Positions 30,311-39,613 are shown, numbered from the stretch's first letter. The stretch is DNA of 64,000 nt from Lentzea tibetensis (GCF_007845675.1 NZ_VOBR01000029.1:1-64000), one strand, 5' to 3'. Notes: a model not told the origin generated them from the letters alone. Program-made: numbers and translations.

Positions 30311-31145
30311 ACAGCTCCTGCGGCTCCTCGGCTACGAGCTCGAACCCGGCCCGCTCGTAGATCCGCCGCGCGGCGTCGAGCCCGGCGACCGTCCACAGCT
30401 CGATCCGCTCGTACCCGGCTTCTTTCGCGTGTGCCAGGCACCTGTCCACCAGCCGCGTGCCGACGCCGAGCCCGCGCGCGGACGGCTCGACGAGCAGCAG
30501 CCGCAGCTTCGCGGTCCGCTCGTCGACGTGGCAGCAGAAGATCGACCCGACCGGCTCGCCGTCCACCTCGGCGATCCACGCGGCCTCGCCCGGTTGCCCG
30601 AAGTCCGCGACGATCCGGGCGGTCAGCTGCTCGAAGCTCACGTCGTAGCCGTGCTCCTCGGCGTACCGGGCGCCGTGCCGGTGCACGACCCACCCCAGGT
30701 CGCCCGGCCGCAGCCCGCGCAGCGTCACCTCGCGCTTCCCCGCGAGCAGGCGCCGGATCGTGGCCATGGCGTCGACCAGGCGCCGCGGGTCCGCGACTGG
30801 CTCGAGCAACGCGCTGATCTCCTCGTCCGACCGCGCGTCGAGCACCGCGAACGCGTCGCGCCCGGCCTCGGTGAGCCGGACGACCTGGCGCCGCGCGTCG
30901 GCGGGGGAGGTCTCGCGCGCGACGAGGCCGGAGCGTTCGAACCGGGCCAGCATCCGGCTCAGGTAGCCGGCGTCCAGGCCCAGGTCGCGGCGCAGGTCGA
31001 CGACCTCGGCGCACTCGGTGTGCGCGAGCTCGTAGAGGACGCGGACCTCCGTCAGCGAGTACGACGAGTCCAGGTAGCCGCGGTCGAGCAACCCGATCAC
31101 GCCGGTGTAGAAGCGGTTGAACGCGCGCACCTCGGCCACGGTCAT
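30264..31145 (-). CDS. MarR-GNAT fusion (HTH regulator with acetyltransferase domain)
   Basis: A 293-residue two-domain protein. Residues 1-140 form a MarR winged helix (YSLTEVRVLYELAH, DAGYLSRMLARFERSGLV). Residues about 145-290 are a GNAT acetyltransferase with the acetyl-CoA loop ARGLGVGTRLVDRCLAHAKE and the terminal YERAGFELV. Such fusions are common in actinobacteria and may sense a substrate that they also acetylate. A perfect-arm palindrome lies 17 bp upstream of the ATG, suggesting autoregulation. Confidence 0.93.
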   Translation of the reverse strand: MTVAEVRAFNRFYTGVIGLLDRGYLDSSYSLTEVRVLYELAHTECAEVVDLRRDLGLDAGYLSRMLARFERSGLVARETSPADARRQVVRLTEAGRDAFAVLDARSDEEISALLEPVADPRRLVDAMATIRRLLAGKREVTLRGLRPGDLGWVVHRHGARYAEEHGYDVSFEQLTARIVADFGQPGEAAWIAEVDGEPVGSIFCCHVDERTAKLRLLLVEPSARGLGVGTRLVDRCLAHAKEAGYERIELWTVAGLDAARRIYERAGFELVAEEPQELFGLKVVGQSWARALS

Positions 31146-31161
31146 GACGCCCTCCGGAAAC

Positions 31162-31178
31162 CTTTGACTAAGTCAAAG
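31162..31178. promoter_or_regulatory. Operator palindrome of MarR-GNAT gene
   Basis: CTTTGACTAAGTCAAAG is a 17-bp palindrome with 8-bp arms (CTTTGACT/AGTCAAAG) around a central A. It lies between the MarR-GNAT start (31145) and the stop of the upstream gene (31187). Confidence 0.75.
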
Positions 31179-31186
31179 ATAGCGCG

Positions 31187-32023
31187 TCAGGCGCGGTTGC
31201 CGGGCGGCGTGAACCCCTCCGGCCACCTGGTGGTGTCGTCGGCGATCACACCCGTGAGGTCGGCGCCGTCGAGCCGGGCGCCGGTCAGGTCGGCCGACCG
31301 CAGGTCGGCGCGGGACAGGTCGGCGTCGCGCAGCGAGGCCTGCTGCAACGTCGCACCACCGAGCTTGGCGCCGACGAGGCTGGCGCCGTCGAGGTTGGAG
31401 TGCGCGAAGCAGACACTCGGGATGTCCAGCCCGTCGAGCTCCGCGCCGCGCAGATCGGCTCGTTCCAGCTCGGACGAGGCACCGTCCGTGATCACCGACC
31501 GCCTGCCGAGCACGGCGAGCGCCGCACCGACGTCGTCGGCGAGGCCACCGTGGTACCGGCTCCGCTCCTCCCGCAGTTCGGCTTCCGGCCGCACGGGCGG
31601 CCACGGTGCGCGCTGCCGGACGAACGCGGTGAGCAGCGCGTGCGCGTGCCCGCCGTACCGCGGATCCAGGTCGGACAGCAGTTCGAGCGCGTAGACACCG
31701 CCGTGCCGGACGGAGACCTGGTCACCGGCGAGCTGGTCGATGGCCTTGGTGAACAGACCGATGGTGTGGCCCTCGCGGTTGGCCCGCACCTGGCGCAAGG
31801 TCATCACCGCACCGAGGGCGACGCCGCTGACCGCGAGCACGCCGCCCAGGCCCTGGAGCAGGGTGGACCGGACGTCGTTCTCGGCCTTGAGCCGCTCGGC
31901 CGCGGTGAGGCCGGGGCGGGGTCCCACGATCCGGCTGGGGCCGAGCACGACGCACACCGCCACCACGACGCCGAGGAGGACGAAGGCGAGAAGTGCCAGT
32001 GCCACCGTTCTGGCAGGACGCAT
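31187..32023 (-). CDS. Membrane-anchored pentapeptide-repeat protein
   Basis: A 278-residue protein with two membrane helices (about 7-30 and 58-78), a ~100-residue middle region (LFTKAIDQLAGDQVSVRHGG, often seen before such repeats in bacteria) and a C-terminal right-handed beta-helix of about 16 A(D/N)LxG pentapeptide repeats (ERADLRGAELDGLDI to GADLTGVIA). Proteins with this layout are widespread in actinobacteria without a known role; some pentapeptide-repeat proteins mimic DNA and protect gyrase, but membrane anchoring argues against that here. Confidence 0.88.
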   Translation of the reverse strand: MRPARTVALALLAFVLLGVVVAVCVVLGPSRIVGPRPGLTAAERLKAENDVRSTLLQGLGGVLAVSGVALGAVMTLRQVRANREGHTIGLFTKAIDQLAGDQVSVRHGGVYALELLSDLDPRYGGHAHALLTAFVRQRAPWPPVRPEAELREERSRYHGGLADDVGAALAVLGRRSVITDGASSELERADLRGAELDGLDIPSVCFAHSNLDGASLVGAKLGGATLQQASLRDADLSRADLRSADLTGARLDGADLTGVIADDTTRWPEGFTPPGNRA

Positions 32024-32049
32024 GACGCTCCTTCAGTCGAGCCACGCCA

Positions 32050-32865
32050 CTAGGACGAGGCCAGTGCGGCGAGCACGCGTTCGGGGGCCTCGAGCGCGGG
32101 CCAGTGGCCGACGTCGGACCACAGCGTCACGGACGTCTCAGGCCGCAACGACCGCAGCCGGTGCGCCATCGCGGGCACGGCGATGGGGTCGCGCTCACCC
32201 CACAGCAGGTCCAGCCGGCCGGGGTAGTCGAGCAGCGCCCGCGTCCACGTCAGCTGGTTGCGCCGCCGTTCGAGCACGTACCGGATCTGCCGGGTGAGCA
32301 GCCGATCACCGCGCTGGAGCCGGATCAGCGACTCCATCTCCGCGATCAGAGCCGCGGTGGGCGGCATGGCGAACGTGGCGCGCAGGCTGGCGCGCAGCAC
32401 CGGCCCCGGCACACCGACAGGCAACCGCCGGTCGGGCAGCGCCAGCAGCAGCTTCTGGCCGAGGCTCAGCGACACGAGGTCCGAGAAGATCGATCCGTTC
32501 AGCAGCACCACCCGGTCGGCGGGGAACGACCGGTGCAGCAGCTCGGCGATCACGGTGTCGCCGATGTCGTGGCCGACGAGCGTGCACGAGCCGACGCCGA
32601 GCTCCTTCAGCACCGACCACACCAGGTCCGCCTGCGACACCAGTGAGTAGCGATCGCTCGAAGGCTTGTCCGACAGTCCGAAGCCGAGCAGGTCCAGCGC
32701 GATCACGCGACGGCCGGGCGGCAGCACCGAGCGCCAGTCGTACGACGAACCGGGGAAGCCGTGCACGAACACGACGGGTGCGCCCGTGCCGCGGTCCACG
32801 ACGAAGATCCGCCTGCCGCCGATCGTCAGGTGACGGCCGGCGGCCTGCCAGGAGGAGATGGTCAC
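32050..32865 (-). CDS. Alpha/beta hydrolase with Asp nucleophile (epoxide hydrolase/dehalogenase type)
   Basis: A 271-residue hydrolase. The oxyanion motif is HGFPGSSYDW; the nucleophile elbow is LVGHDIGD, with Asp in place of Ser, which is the haloalkane dehalogenase/epoxide hydrolase pattern; the acid is in WGERDPIAVP and the base in DVGHWPALEAPE. GTG start overlaps the stop of the lipid-kinase gene (GTGA), so the two are coupled. The substrate is unknown; coupling to a lipid enzyme hints at a hydrophobic substrate. Confidence 0.87.
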   Translation of the reverse strand: MTISSWQAAGRHLTIGGRRIFVVDRGTGAPVVFVHGFPGSSYDWRSVLPPGRRVIALDLLGFGLSDKPSSDRYSLVSQADLVWSVLKELGVGSCTLVGHDIGDTVIAELLHRSFPADRVVLLNGSIFSDLVSLSLGQKLLLALPDRRLPVGVPGPVLRASLRATFAMPPTAALIAEMESLIRLQRGDRLLTRQIRYVLERRRNQLTWTRALLDYPGRLDLLWGERDPIAVPAMAHRLRSLRPETSVTLWSDVGHWPALEAPERVLAALASS

Positions 32866-34265
32866 GGGCGGTAGATCCCCAATGCGGCCGGGCGGGAGCG
32901 GAACGCGAAGTGGTTGTCGCGCGGGCCGACCTCGCCGTCGGTGGCGATGGCGATCGGCTTGCCGTGGACGCGGACGTCCAGCGAGCGCACCTCGAGGTGT
33001 TTGTACGTGCGGGACTGCTGCAACGAGCCGAGCAGGGCGCCGAGGAAGAACCGCAGCCGCGAGAACCGCGTGTCCGCGCGGATGTAGCGCACGTCGAGCA
33101 GGCCGTCGTTCAGGCGCGGGCGCATGGTCGGCGCGAAGCCCTTCGGGCGGTACGGGCCGTTGCCGACGAACAGCATCCACACCAGGTGCTTCTCGCCGTC
33201 GATCTCCATGTGCAGCGGGCGCGAGCTCTTCAGCACGCGGGCCATCGCGATGCCCGCCGCTGGCCACTTGCCCCAGCGCTTCTCCAGCTTCTCCCGCACG
33301 CGCACCATGTCCGGGTACCCGCCGAGGCTCGCGGTGTTCACGAACCACAGGTCGTTCACGGTCGCCAGGTCGACCCGCACGCCCTCGCCCGCCGCGACGG
33401 CCCGCGCGGTGTCGTGCAGGCCGGTGATGCCGACGTCGCGGGCGAAGTGGTTCAGCGTGCCCGCCGGGACCAGCACGAGCGGGAGGTCGCGTTCGGCCGC
33501 GACGGCCGCCACCGCGGCGACCGTGCCGTCACCGCCCGCGACACCGAGCGCCTTGGCGTCGGTGACCCCGTCCAGCTCGTCGAGCGTGATCACCCGCGCC
33601 TTCGGCCACTCCTCGACGATCGCCGCGGCGGGAGACTCGTCGTTCGGGCCCGCCTGCGGGTTCACGACGACCACCAGGCCCTCGCCCTCGTGCAGCGGCG
33701 TGTGGTCGGCGTGCTCGTACGCGGCGGCGGGCTCGTTGACGCCGGTCGGCCACCAGCGGCGGGTCAGCAGCGCGGCGCTCACCCCAACGGCCGAACCGGC
33801 CGCTACGTCAGAAGGCCAATGAACGCCGGTGTGCACGCGCGAGTACGCGACCGCCGCCGCGAGCGGGGCGATCATCGCGCCCGCGAGCGGCGACTCCATC
33901 GCGACCGCCGTGGTGAACGCGGCGGCCGACGCGGCGTGCCCGGAGGGGAACGACGACGACGTCGGTCGTTTGGACAGCCTGCGCGGCACCGGCAGCAGCT
34001 CGGCGGCGGGCCTGCGGCGCGGGAACAGCGTCTTGCCGACGAGATTCGCGCTGGTGGAGGCACCCGCGATGGCCGCGGCGCCACGCAGCGCGGCCCGGCG
34101 CGTCGGGCCCTTCCGCAGCGCGAGCAGGCCGGCGATGGCGAACCACAGGAGGCTGTGGTTGGCGGTTCTCGTCAGCCGCTTCAAAGCTCGGTCGACCGGC
34201 GACGACGACAGCCTGCCGCTGCGTCGCATGAGGTCCTCGTCCAGCCTGCTGACCCGTCTCCACAT
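32862..34265 (-). CDS. PAP2 phosphatase-diacylglycerol kinase fusion
   Basis: About 467 residues. The N-terminal half is a membrane PAP2 phosphatase: KTLFPRRRP, SSSFPSGHAAS and YSRVHTGVHWPSDV are its three catalytic motifs. The C-terminal half (about 205-467) is a DAGK/YegS-type lipid kinase: VVVVNPQAG, GVAGGDGTVAAV, VPAGTLNHFARD. One polypeptide can therefore remove and add phosphate on lipids such as phosphatidate, undecaprenyl or sphingoid species. The start at ATG 34265 is tentative. Divergent from pafA. Confidence 0.9.
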   Translation of the reverse strand: MWRRVSRLDEDLMRRSGRLSSSPVDRALKRLTRTANHSLLWFAIAGLLALRKGPTRRAALRGAAAIAGASTSANLVGKTLFPRRRPAAELLPVPRRLSKRPTSSSFPSGHAASAAAFTTAVAMESPLAGAMIAPLAAAVAYSRVHTGVHWPSDVAAGSAVGVSAALLTRRWWPTGVNEPAAAYEHADHTPLHEGEGLVVVVNPQAGPNDESPAAAIVEEWPKARVITLDELDGVTDAKALGVAGGDGTVAAVAAVAAERDLPLVLVPAGTLNHFARDVGITGLHDTARAVAAGEGVRVDLATVNDLWFVNTASLGGYPDMVRVREKLEKRWGKWPAAGIAMARVLKSSRPLHMEIDGEKHLVWMLFVGNGPYRPKGFAPTMRPRLNDGLLDVRYIRADTRFSRLRFFLGALLGSLQQSRTYKHLEVRSLDVRVHGKPIAIATDGEVGPRDNHFAFRSRPAALGIYRP

Positions 34266-34332
34266 CACTCCGACGTTAACCGAAGTCGGCGCGCCGCCCG
34301 AACGGATCACTGTTGAGGAGCGGAAAGTCGCC

Positions 34333-34338
34333 TACTGT
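34333..34338 (+). promoter_or_regulatory. Putative leaderless -10 element of pafA
   Basis: TACTGT lies exactly six bases before the pafA ATG, matching the TAnnnT-N6-start pattern seen before dop and pafB. Confidence 0.5.
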
Positions 34339-34344
34339 TGAGGG

Positions 34345-35703
34345 ATGCAGCGGCGGATCTTCGGCATTGAGACAGAGTTCGGGGTGACGTGCACCTTCCA
34401 CGGGCAACGTCGACTGTCCCCGGACGAGGTCGCGCGTTATCTGTTCCGCCGGGTCGTGTCGTGGGGGCGTTCCTCTAACGTCTTCCTGCGCAACGGTTCT
34501 CGGCTCTACCTGGACGTCGGCTCACACCCGGAGTACGCCACGGCCGAGTGCGACGACCTGGCTCAGCTGGTCACGCACGACAAGGCCGGCGAGCGGATCC
34601 TCGAGGATCTGCTGGTGGACGCCGAGCGCAGACTCGCCGACGAGGGCATCGGCGGCGACATCTTCCTGTTCAAGAACAACACCGACTCGGCGGGCAACTC
34701 GTACGGCTGCCACGAGAACTACCTGGTCGCACGGGCCGGTGAGTTCTCGCGGATCGCGGACGTGCTGCTGCCGTTCCTCGTGACGCGCCAGCTCATCTGC
34801 GGCGCGGGCAAGGTGCTGCAGACCCCGCGCGGCGCCGTGTACTGCCTGTCGCAGCGCGCCGAGCACATCTGGGAGGGCGTGTCGTCCGCGACCACGCGTT
34901 CCCGCCCGATCATCAACACGCGCGACGAGCCGCACGCCGACGCCGAGCGGTACCGGCGCCTGCACGTGATCGTCGGCGACTCGAACATGTCCGAGGTGAC
35001 GACGCTGCTGAAGGTCGGCAGCGCGAACCTCGTGCTCGAGATGATCGAGCAGGGCGTGCAGTTCAGGGACTTCAGCCTGGACAACCCGATCCGCGCCATC
35101 CGCGAGATCAGCCACGACCTCACCGGCCGCCGCACGGTGCGCCTGGCGGGCGGCAAGGAGGCCTCGGCGCTGGACATCCAGCGCGAGTACTACGAGCGCG
35201 CCGTCGAGCACACCGCACGCCGTTCGCCGGACCCGATGGCGCAGCGCGTCATCGAGCTGTGGGGCCGCACCCTCGACGCCGTCGAGGCGCAGGACATGTC
35301 CAAGATCGACCGCGAGATCGACTGGGCAATCAAGCACCGCCTGATGGAGCGCTACCAGGCCAAGCACGACATGGACCTGTCCAACCCGCGCATCGCCCAG
35401 CTCGATCTCGCCTACCACGACATCCGGCGCGGCCGCGGCATCTTCGACCTGCTCCAGCGCAAGGGCCAGGTCGAGCGGGTGACCGACGACGGCGAGATCG
35501 AGGCCGCCAAGGACACCCCGCCGCAGACCACGCGGGCCAAGCTGCGCGGTGACTTCATCGCCGCCGCGCAGGCCGCCGGTCGCGACTTCACGGTCGACTG
35601 GGTGCACCTCAAGCTCAACGACCAGGCGCAGCGGACCGTGCTGTGCAAGGACCCGTTCAGGGCAGTGGACGAGCGCGTCGAGAGGCTTATCTCGTCGCTT
35701 TAG
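34345..35703 (+). CDS. pafA: Pup-protein ligase PafA
   Basis: A 452-residue ligase that activates the C-terminal Glu of Pup with ATP and joins it to substrate lysines. It has the glutamine-synthetase-like fold shared with Dop but lacks the Dop loop. The nucleotide/metal motif is [10 protein letters not shown] (Glu9, Glu11); Asp57 in [11 protein letters not shown] is the catalytic base. [18 protein letters not shown] and the small C-terminal Pup-binding domain follow. In this chromosome it is 21 kb from prcA, separated by lineage-specific genes, but keeps its linkage to pafB/pafC. Confidence 0.97.
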   Translation: MQRRIFGIETEFGVTCTFHGQRRLSPDEVARYLFRRVVSWGRSSNVFLRNGSRLYLDVGSHPEYATAECDDLAQLVTHDKAGERILEDLLVDAERRLADEGIGGDIFLFKNNTDSAGNSYGCHENYLVARAGEFSRIADVLLPFLVTRQLICGAGKVLQTPRGAVYCLSQRAEHIWEGVSSATTRSRPIINTRDEPHADAERYRRLHVIVGDSNMSEVTTLLKVGSANLVLEMIEQGVQFRDFSLDNPIRAIREISHDLTGRRTVRLAGGKEASALDIQREYYERAVEHTARRSPDPMAQRVIELWGRTLDAVEAQDMSKIDREIDWAIKHRLMERYQAKHDMDLSNPRIAQLDLAYHDIRRGRGIFDLLQRKGQVERVTDDGEIEAAKDTPPQTTRAKLRGDFIAAAQAAGRDFTVDWVHLKLNDQAQRTVLCKDPFRAVDERVERLISSL

Positions 35704-35713
35704 GAGTGGCAGA

Positions 35714-36733
35714 GTGCCGCGCATGAGGATCATCGCGGCACTCTGTGCCCTCTCCCTGCTCGTGGTCCCCGGGGTGGCTCAAGCCGACGCGTCCTATTGG
35801 GACCTGAAGCCCACCGGAACCGACGCCCGCCTGCGCGGGCTCTCCGCCGTCAACGCCCAGGTCGCGTGGGTCAGCGGCAGCAAGGGCACCGTCCTGCGCA
35901 CCACGGACGGTGGCCGCAGCTGGAAGTCCGTCGGCCCGCCGGACACGGCGACGCTCGAGTTCCGCGACATCCAGGCGTTCGACGCCCGCACCGCGGTGGC
36001 CCTGTCCATCGGCGAGGGCGAGGCGTCGCGCATCTACCGCACGGACGACGGCGGCCGCACCTGGCGCGAGTCGTTCCGCAACACCGACCCCAAGGCGTTC
36101 TACGACTGCGTCGCCTTCTTCGACCACCACCGCGGCCTCGCGCTCAGCGACCCCGTCGACGGCAAGTTCCGCGTGCTGTCCACCCGCGACGGTGGCCGAT
36201 CCTGGCAGGTCAACGACCCCAAGGGCATGCCGCAGGCGCTGGAGGGCGAGTTCGCGTTCGCGGCGAGTGGACAGTGCGTGACGACCGCCGGGCACCACGC
36301 CTGGATCGCGACGGGCGGCGGCGCCAAGGCCCGCGTGCTGCACTCCAAGGACACCGGACGCACCTGGGAGGCCGCGGAGACGCCGTTGCCCAGCGGACCG
36401 GCGGCCGGCGTGTTCGCGGTGGCGTTCCGGACGCCGTGGCAGGGCGTCGCGATCGGCGGCGACTACCTCAAGCCCGACGACCCCACGCCCGCGCTCGCGC
36501 TCAGCAGGGACGGCCGGACCTGGCAGCCGACGAAGCAGGCGCCGGTCGGCTACCGGTCCGGTGTCGCCTTCCGCGGGTCGGGCCTCGTCGCCGTCGGGCC
36601 GACGGGCACGGACGTCAGCAGGGACGGCCAGAAGTGGACGAAGGCCGACGCCGGCAGCTTCGACACCGTCGACTGCCCCGGCTGGACCTGCTGGGCGGCG
36701 GGGGAGAAGGGCCGCGTCGGCCGTTTGCGGTGA
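35714..36733 (+). CDS. Secreted beta-propeller protein (YCF48/BNR-like)
   Basis: A 339-residue exported protein. A signal peptide covers about residues 1-25. The rest is a beta-propeller with repeated Asp-box motifs such as RTTDGGRSWKS, RTDDGGRTWRE, STRDGGRSWQV and HSKDTGRTWEA. It resembles photosystem II assembly factor YCF48-like and oxidoreductase-type propellers of nonphotosynthetic bacteria; function unknown. GTG start has GGAG seven bases upstream and lies ten bases after pafA, so it may be co-transcribed. Confidence 0.85.
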   Translation: MPRMRIIAALCALSLLVVPGVAQADASYWDLKPTGTDARLRGLSAVNAQVAWVSGSKGTVLRTTDGGRSWKSVGPPDTATLEFRDIQAFDARTAVALSIGEGEASRIYRTDDGGRTWRESFRNTDPKAFYDCVAFFDHHRGLALSDPVDGKFRVLSTRDGGRSWQVNDPKGMPQALEGEFAFAASGQCVTTAGHHAWIATGGGAKARVLHSKDTGRTWEAAETPLPSGPAAGVFAVAFRTPWQGVAIGGDYLKPDDPTPALALSRDGRTWQPTKQAPVGYRSGVAFRGSGLVAVGPTGTDVSRDGQKWTKADAGSFDTVDCPGWTCWAAGEKGRVGRLR

Positions 36734-36757
36734 ACCGTGCCGGGGTAGATCGGGTAC

Positions 36758-37609
36758 GTGTTCGACGGCTTCGACCTGCGGCGCATCGACGTCGGTGAAG
36801 CCGTGTTGCGGGTGAGGACCGGTGGTGCGGGGCCGCCGGTCCTCCTGCTGCACGGGCATCCGCGCACGCACACGACGTGGCACCGCGTCGCGCCGCTGCT
36901 GGCGCGGACGTTCACGGTCGTGTGCCCCGACCTGCGCGGCTACGGCGAGTCGTCGAAGCCCGGCGACTACTCGAAGCGCGCGATGGCCCGTGACTTCAGC
37001 GCGCTGATGCGCGGGCTCGGGCACGACCGGTTCGCCGTCGCGGGCCACGACCGGGGCGGCCCGGCCGCGACCAGGCTGACGCTCGACCACCCCGAGTCCG
37101 TCACGCACCTCGCCGCGCTCGACACCGTGCCGATCGGCTCGGCGCTCGCCCGGTGCGACGCCGACTTCGCGCGAAGGTGGTGGCACTGGTTCTTCCTGGC
37201 GCAGCCGGACATCCCGGCGCGCGTGATCAACGCGGACCCGGACGCGTGGTACCGCGAGCGCTACGGCGACACCCCGGAGCGCATGGGTGCGGAGAACTGG
37301 GCGGACTTCCAGCGGGCGATCCACGACCCGGAGACCGTGCGGGCGATGTGCGGCGACTACCGGGCGGGCCTCGAGGTCGACCGCGCCCACGACGACGCGG
37401 ACCTCGCCGCGGGGCGGCGCATCGCGTGCCCGGTGCTGGTGCTCTGGTCGTTGCGCGACGACCTGCACGAGATCCACGGCGACGTGCTCGCCGTGTGGCG
37501 GGAGTGGGCGGACCAGGTCAGCGGGCGCGGTATCGACTCAGGTCACCACGTCGCCGAGGACGCGCCCGAGGAGCTGGCCCGCGAGCTGGCCGCGTTCTTC
37601 ACGCGGTGA
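36758..37609 (+). CDS. Alpha/beta hydrolase, fluoroacetate-dehalogenase-like
   Basis: A 283-residue hydrolase. HGHPRTHTTWHRVAP is the oxyanion region; the nucleophile motif AGHDRGGPAATRL has Asp followed by Arg, the substrate-binding Arg of haloacetate dehalogenases; WWHWFFLAQPD supplies the family's halide-binding Trp region; SGHHVAEDAPEEL holds the catalytic His. Whether it truly dehalogenates or opens epoxides cannot be told from sequence. GTG start without a clear ribosome site. Confidence 0.85.
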   Translation: MFDGFDLRRIDVGEAVLRVRTGGAGPPVLLLHGHPRTHTTWHRVAPLLARTFTVVCPDLRGYGESSKPGDYSKRAMARDFSALMRGLGHDRFAVAGHDRGGPAATRLTLDHPESVTHLAALDTVPIGSALARCDADFARRWWHWFFLAQPDIPARVINADPDAWYRERYGDTPERMGAENWADFQRAIHDPETVRAMCGDYRAGLEVDRAHDDADLAAGRRIACPVLVLWSLRDDLHEIHGDVLAVWREWADQVSGRGIDSGHHVAEDAPEELARELAAFFTR

Positions 37610-37637
37610 ACGGGCCGTTGACCCCAGGTGCCTGAGG

Positions 37638-37664
37638 TGAACGGGCGTTCGAACGGGTTAGGGT
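37638..37664 (+). promoter_or_regulatory. pafB promoter with LexA-like box
   Basis: TGAAC-GGGC-GTTCG (37638-37651) fits the Gram-positive SOS box CGAAC-N4-GTTCG at all but one position. It overlaps where the -35 should be. TAGGGT (37659-37664) is exactly six bases before the pafB GTG, indicating a leaderless transcript. Confidence 0.5.
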
Positions 37665-37670
37665 CTGTGC

Positions 37671-38627
37671 GTGGCAATCGCACGCGCCGAACGACTCGTC
37701 AACCTGGTGTTGTGCCTGCTGTCGACCCGCCAGTTCCTGACAGCCGAGCGCATCCGCGCCATCGTCCCCGGTTACGCCGACGCCCCGACGGACGAGGCGT
37801 TCTTCCGCATGTTCGAACGCGACAAGTCCGAACTGCGCGACCTCGGCGTGCCGCTGGAGACCGGCCGCGGGCCCGAGGAGGGTGACGGGTACCGGATCGC
37901 GCGCCGCGACTACGAGCTCGGCGACATCGACCTCGAACCCGACGAGGCCGCCGCGGTGGCGCTGGCCGCGCGGCTGTGGGACTCACCGCAGCTCACCGGA
38001 GCCGCGCACGGTGCGCTGATCAAGCTGCGGGCCGCGGGCGTGGACGTCGACGAGGCCGCGCCGGCCGCCGTGGAACCCAAGGTGCGCACGAGCGAGCCCG
38101 CGTTCCCGCCGCTGCTGGCCGCCGTGCAGGCTGGCCAGGCCGTGAAGTTCGGCTACCGGCGCCCCAGCCCGGCCCAGACGATGGAACGCACGGTCGAGCC
38201 GTGGGGCGTCGTCGCGTGGCGCGGGCGGTGGTACCTGGTCGGGCACGACCGCGACCGGGACGCGGCGCGCTGCTTCCGGCTCTCGCGGTTCGTCGGTGAC
38301 GTGACGACCCTCGGCAAACCCGGTGAGGTGCGCTCGCCGGACGGCATCGACCTGCTGAGCTTCGTGGCCCGCACCGAGTTCGCGCCGCAGCCCAGCTCTC
38401 CGGCCAGGCTGTGGGTCGCGAAGGACCGGGCGTTCGGGCTGCGCAGGCACGCGACGGTCGTCGACCAGCAGGACGACGGCGACGTCGTCGAGATCGACCT
38501 CAAGTTCCCCGAGTCGGCCGCGAAGTGGATCGCCGGGTTCGGGCCCGACGTGGTGGTCATCGAACCCGAGATACTCGCCAAGTCCGTCCGGGAACGGCTC
38601 CTGGGCGTCGTGGAGGGGAAGCGTTGA
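37671..38627 (+). CDS. pafB: WYL-domain DNA-damage transcriptional activator PafB
   Basis: A 318-residue regulator. N-terminal winged helix (about 1-75; ERLVNLVLCLLSTRQFLTAE, DKSELRDLGVPLET), a central linker and a WYL domain (about 135-240; VKFGYRRPSPAQT, VEPWGVVAWRGRWYLVGHDR) with a C-terminal WCX extension. In mycobacteria PafB and PafC form a heterodimer activating the RecA-independent DNA-damage response. GTG start, apparently leaderless. It overlaps pafC by four bases. Confidence 0.95.
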   Translation: MAIARAERLVNLVLCLLSTRQFLTAERIRAIVPGYADAPTDEAFFRMFERDKSELRDLGVPLETGRGPEEGDGYRIARRDYELGDIDLEPDEAAAVALAARLWDSPQLTGAAHGALIKLRAAGVDVDEAAPAAVEPKVRTSEPAFPPLLAAVQAGQAVKFGYRRPSPAQTMERTVEPWGVVAWRGRWYLVGHDRDRDAARCFRLSRFVGDVTTLGKPGEVRSPDGIDLLSFVARTEFAPQPSSPARLWVAKDRAFGLRRHATVVDQQDDGDVVEIDLKFPESAAKWIAGFGPDVVVIEPEILAKSVRERLLGVVEGKR

Positions 38628-39595
38628 GCGCCTCTAACGAACGGCTGCCGCGCCTGCTCGCGCTCGTGCCGTACCTGCTGAACCGGCCGGGCATCCCGGT
38701 GGACGAGGCCGCCGCGGACTTCGGCATCACGCCGAAGCAGCTGCGCAAGGACCTCGAGCTGCTGTGGATGTGCGGCCTGCCCGGCTACGGGCCGGGCGAC
38801 CTCATCGACCTGTCCTTCGAGGGCGAGACGATCACCGTCTCGTTCGACGCGGGCATGAACCGGCCGCTGCGCCTCACCGCCGCCGAGGCGACGAGCCTGC
38901 TGGTGGCGCTGCGGGCGCTCGCGGACACACCGGGCGTCGTGGACACCGACGCGGTCCAGCGCGCGCTCGCCAAGATCGAGAAGGCGGTCGGCGACGCGCA
39001 GCCCGCAGGCGTCGCCGTGGGCCTCGGCCTGCGGGAACGCGAGGAGACCGCGGAGATCCGCGACGCCGTGCAGGAGGCCGTGCGGCGCGAGCGGGCGCTG
39101 AGCATCCGGTACTACTCGCAGGCCCACGACCAGATCAGCGACCGGGTCGTCGACCCGATGCGGCTGCTGATCGTCGAGGGCCGCGGCTACCTGGAGGCCT
39201 GGTGCCGTTCCGCGCTCGGCGTGCGGCTCTTCCGGCTCGACCGGATCGACGCCGTCACCGAGCTGGACGAGCCGTCGGCGCCGCCGCCGCACGCCCAGCC
39301 CACCGACACGTCGGAGGGGCTGTTCCAGCCGGAGGACGGCCAGCACATGGCCATCCTGCTGCTGGAGCCGGACGCGCACTGGGTCGCCGAGTACTACCCG
39401 GTGGACCTGGTGACCGAGCTCGGCGACGGCCGCACGCGCGTGGTCATGCGGTACGCGGACACGTCGTGGATGGTCCGGCTGCTGCTGGGCCTGGGTGGAG
39501 AGGTGCACGTCGAGCAGCCGGAGAGCCTCGCGGACCACGTGCGCGAACGCGCCGAGGCCGCGTTGCGACGGGCAGATCACCTGTTGTCCACCTGA
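38624..39595 (+). CDS. pafC: WYL-domain DNA-damage transcriptional activator PafC
   Basis: A 323-residue partner of PafB with the same layout: winged helix (PRLLALVPYLLNRPGIPVDE), linker, WYL domain (ALSIRYYSQAHDQISDRVVD, GYLEAWCRSALGVRLFRLDR) and WCX extension. It starts at a TTG that overlaps the pafB stop (TTGA) with GGAGGGG upstream, so production of the two subunits is coupled. Promoters of the class PafBC recognises are seen in this window before pup and, with one deviation, before helY. Confidence 0.95.
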   Translation: MSASNERLPRLLALVPYLLNRPGIPVDEAAADFGITPKQLRKDLELLWMCGLPGYGPGDLIDLSFEGETITVSFDAGMNRPLRLTAAEATSLLVALRALADTPGVVDTDAVQRALAKIEKAVGDAQPAGVAVGLGLREREETAEIRDAVQEAVRRERALSIRYYSQAHDQISDRVVDPMRLLIVEGRGYLEAWCRSALGVRLFRLDRIDAVTELDEPSAPPPHAQPTDTSEGLFQPEDGQHMAILLLEPDAHWVAEYYPVDLVTELGDGRTRVVMRYADTSWMVRLLLGLGGEVHVEQPESLADHVRERAEAALRRADHLLST

Positions 39596-39601
39596 GCCGT
39601 A

Positions 39602-39607
39602 TACGGT
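39602..39607 (+). promoter_or_regulatory. Putative leaderless -10 element upstream of tatA gene pair
   Basis: TACGGT lies six bases before the GTG at 39614. This spacing argues for that start rather than the GTG at 39608, and for a promoter separate from pafBC. Confidence 0.4.
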
Positions 39608-39613
39608 GTGGAT

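Noticed and set aside
29791-31014. Long minus-strand frame over the MarR-GNAT region in another phase
   Set aside because: It is out of phase with a clear two-domain protein and rich in Arg; a shadow.
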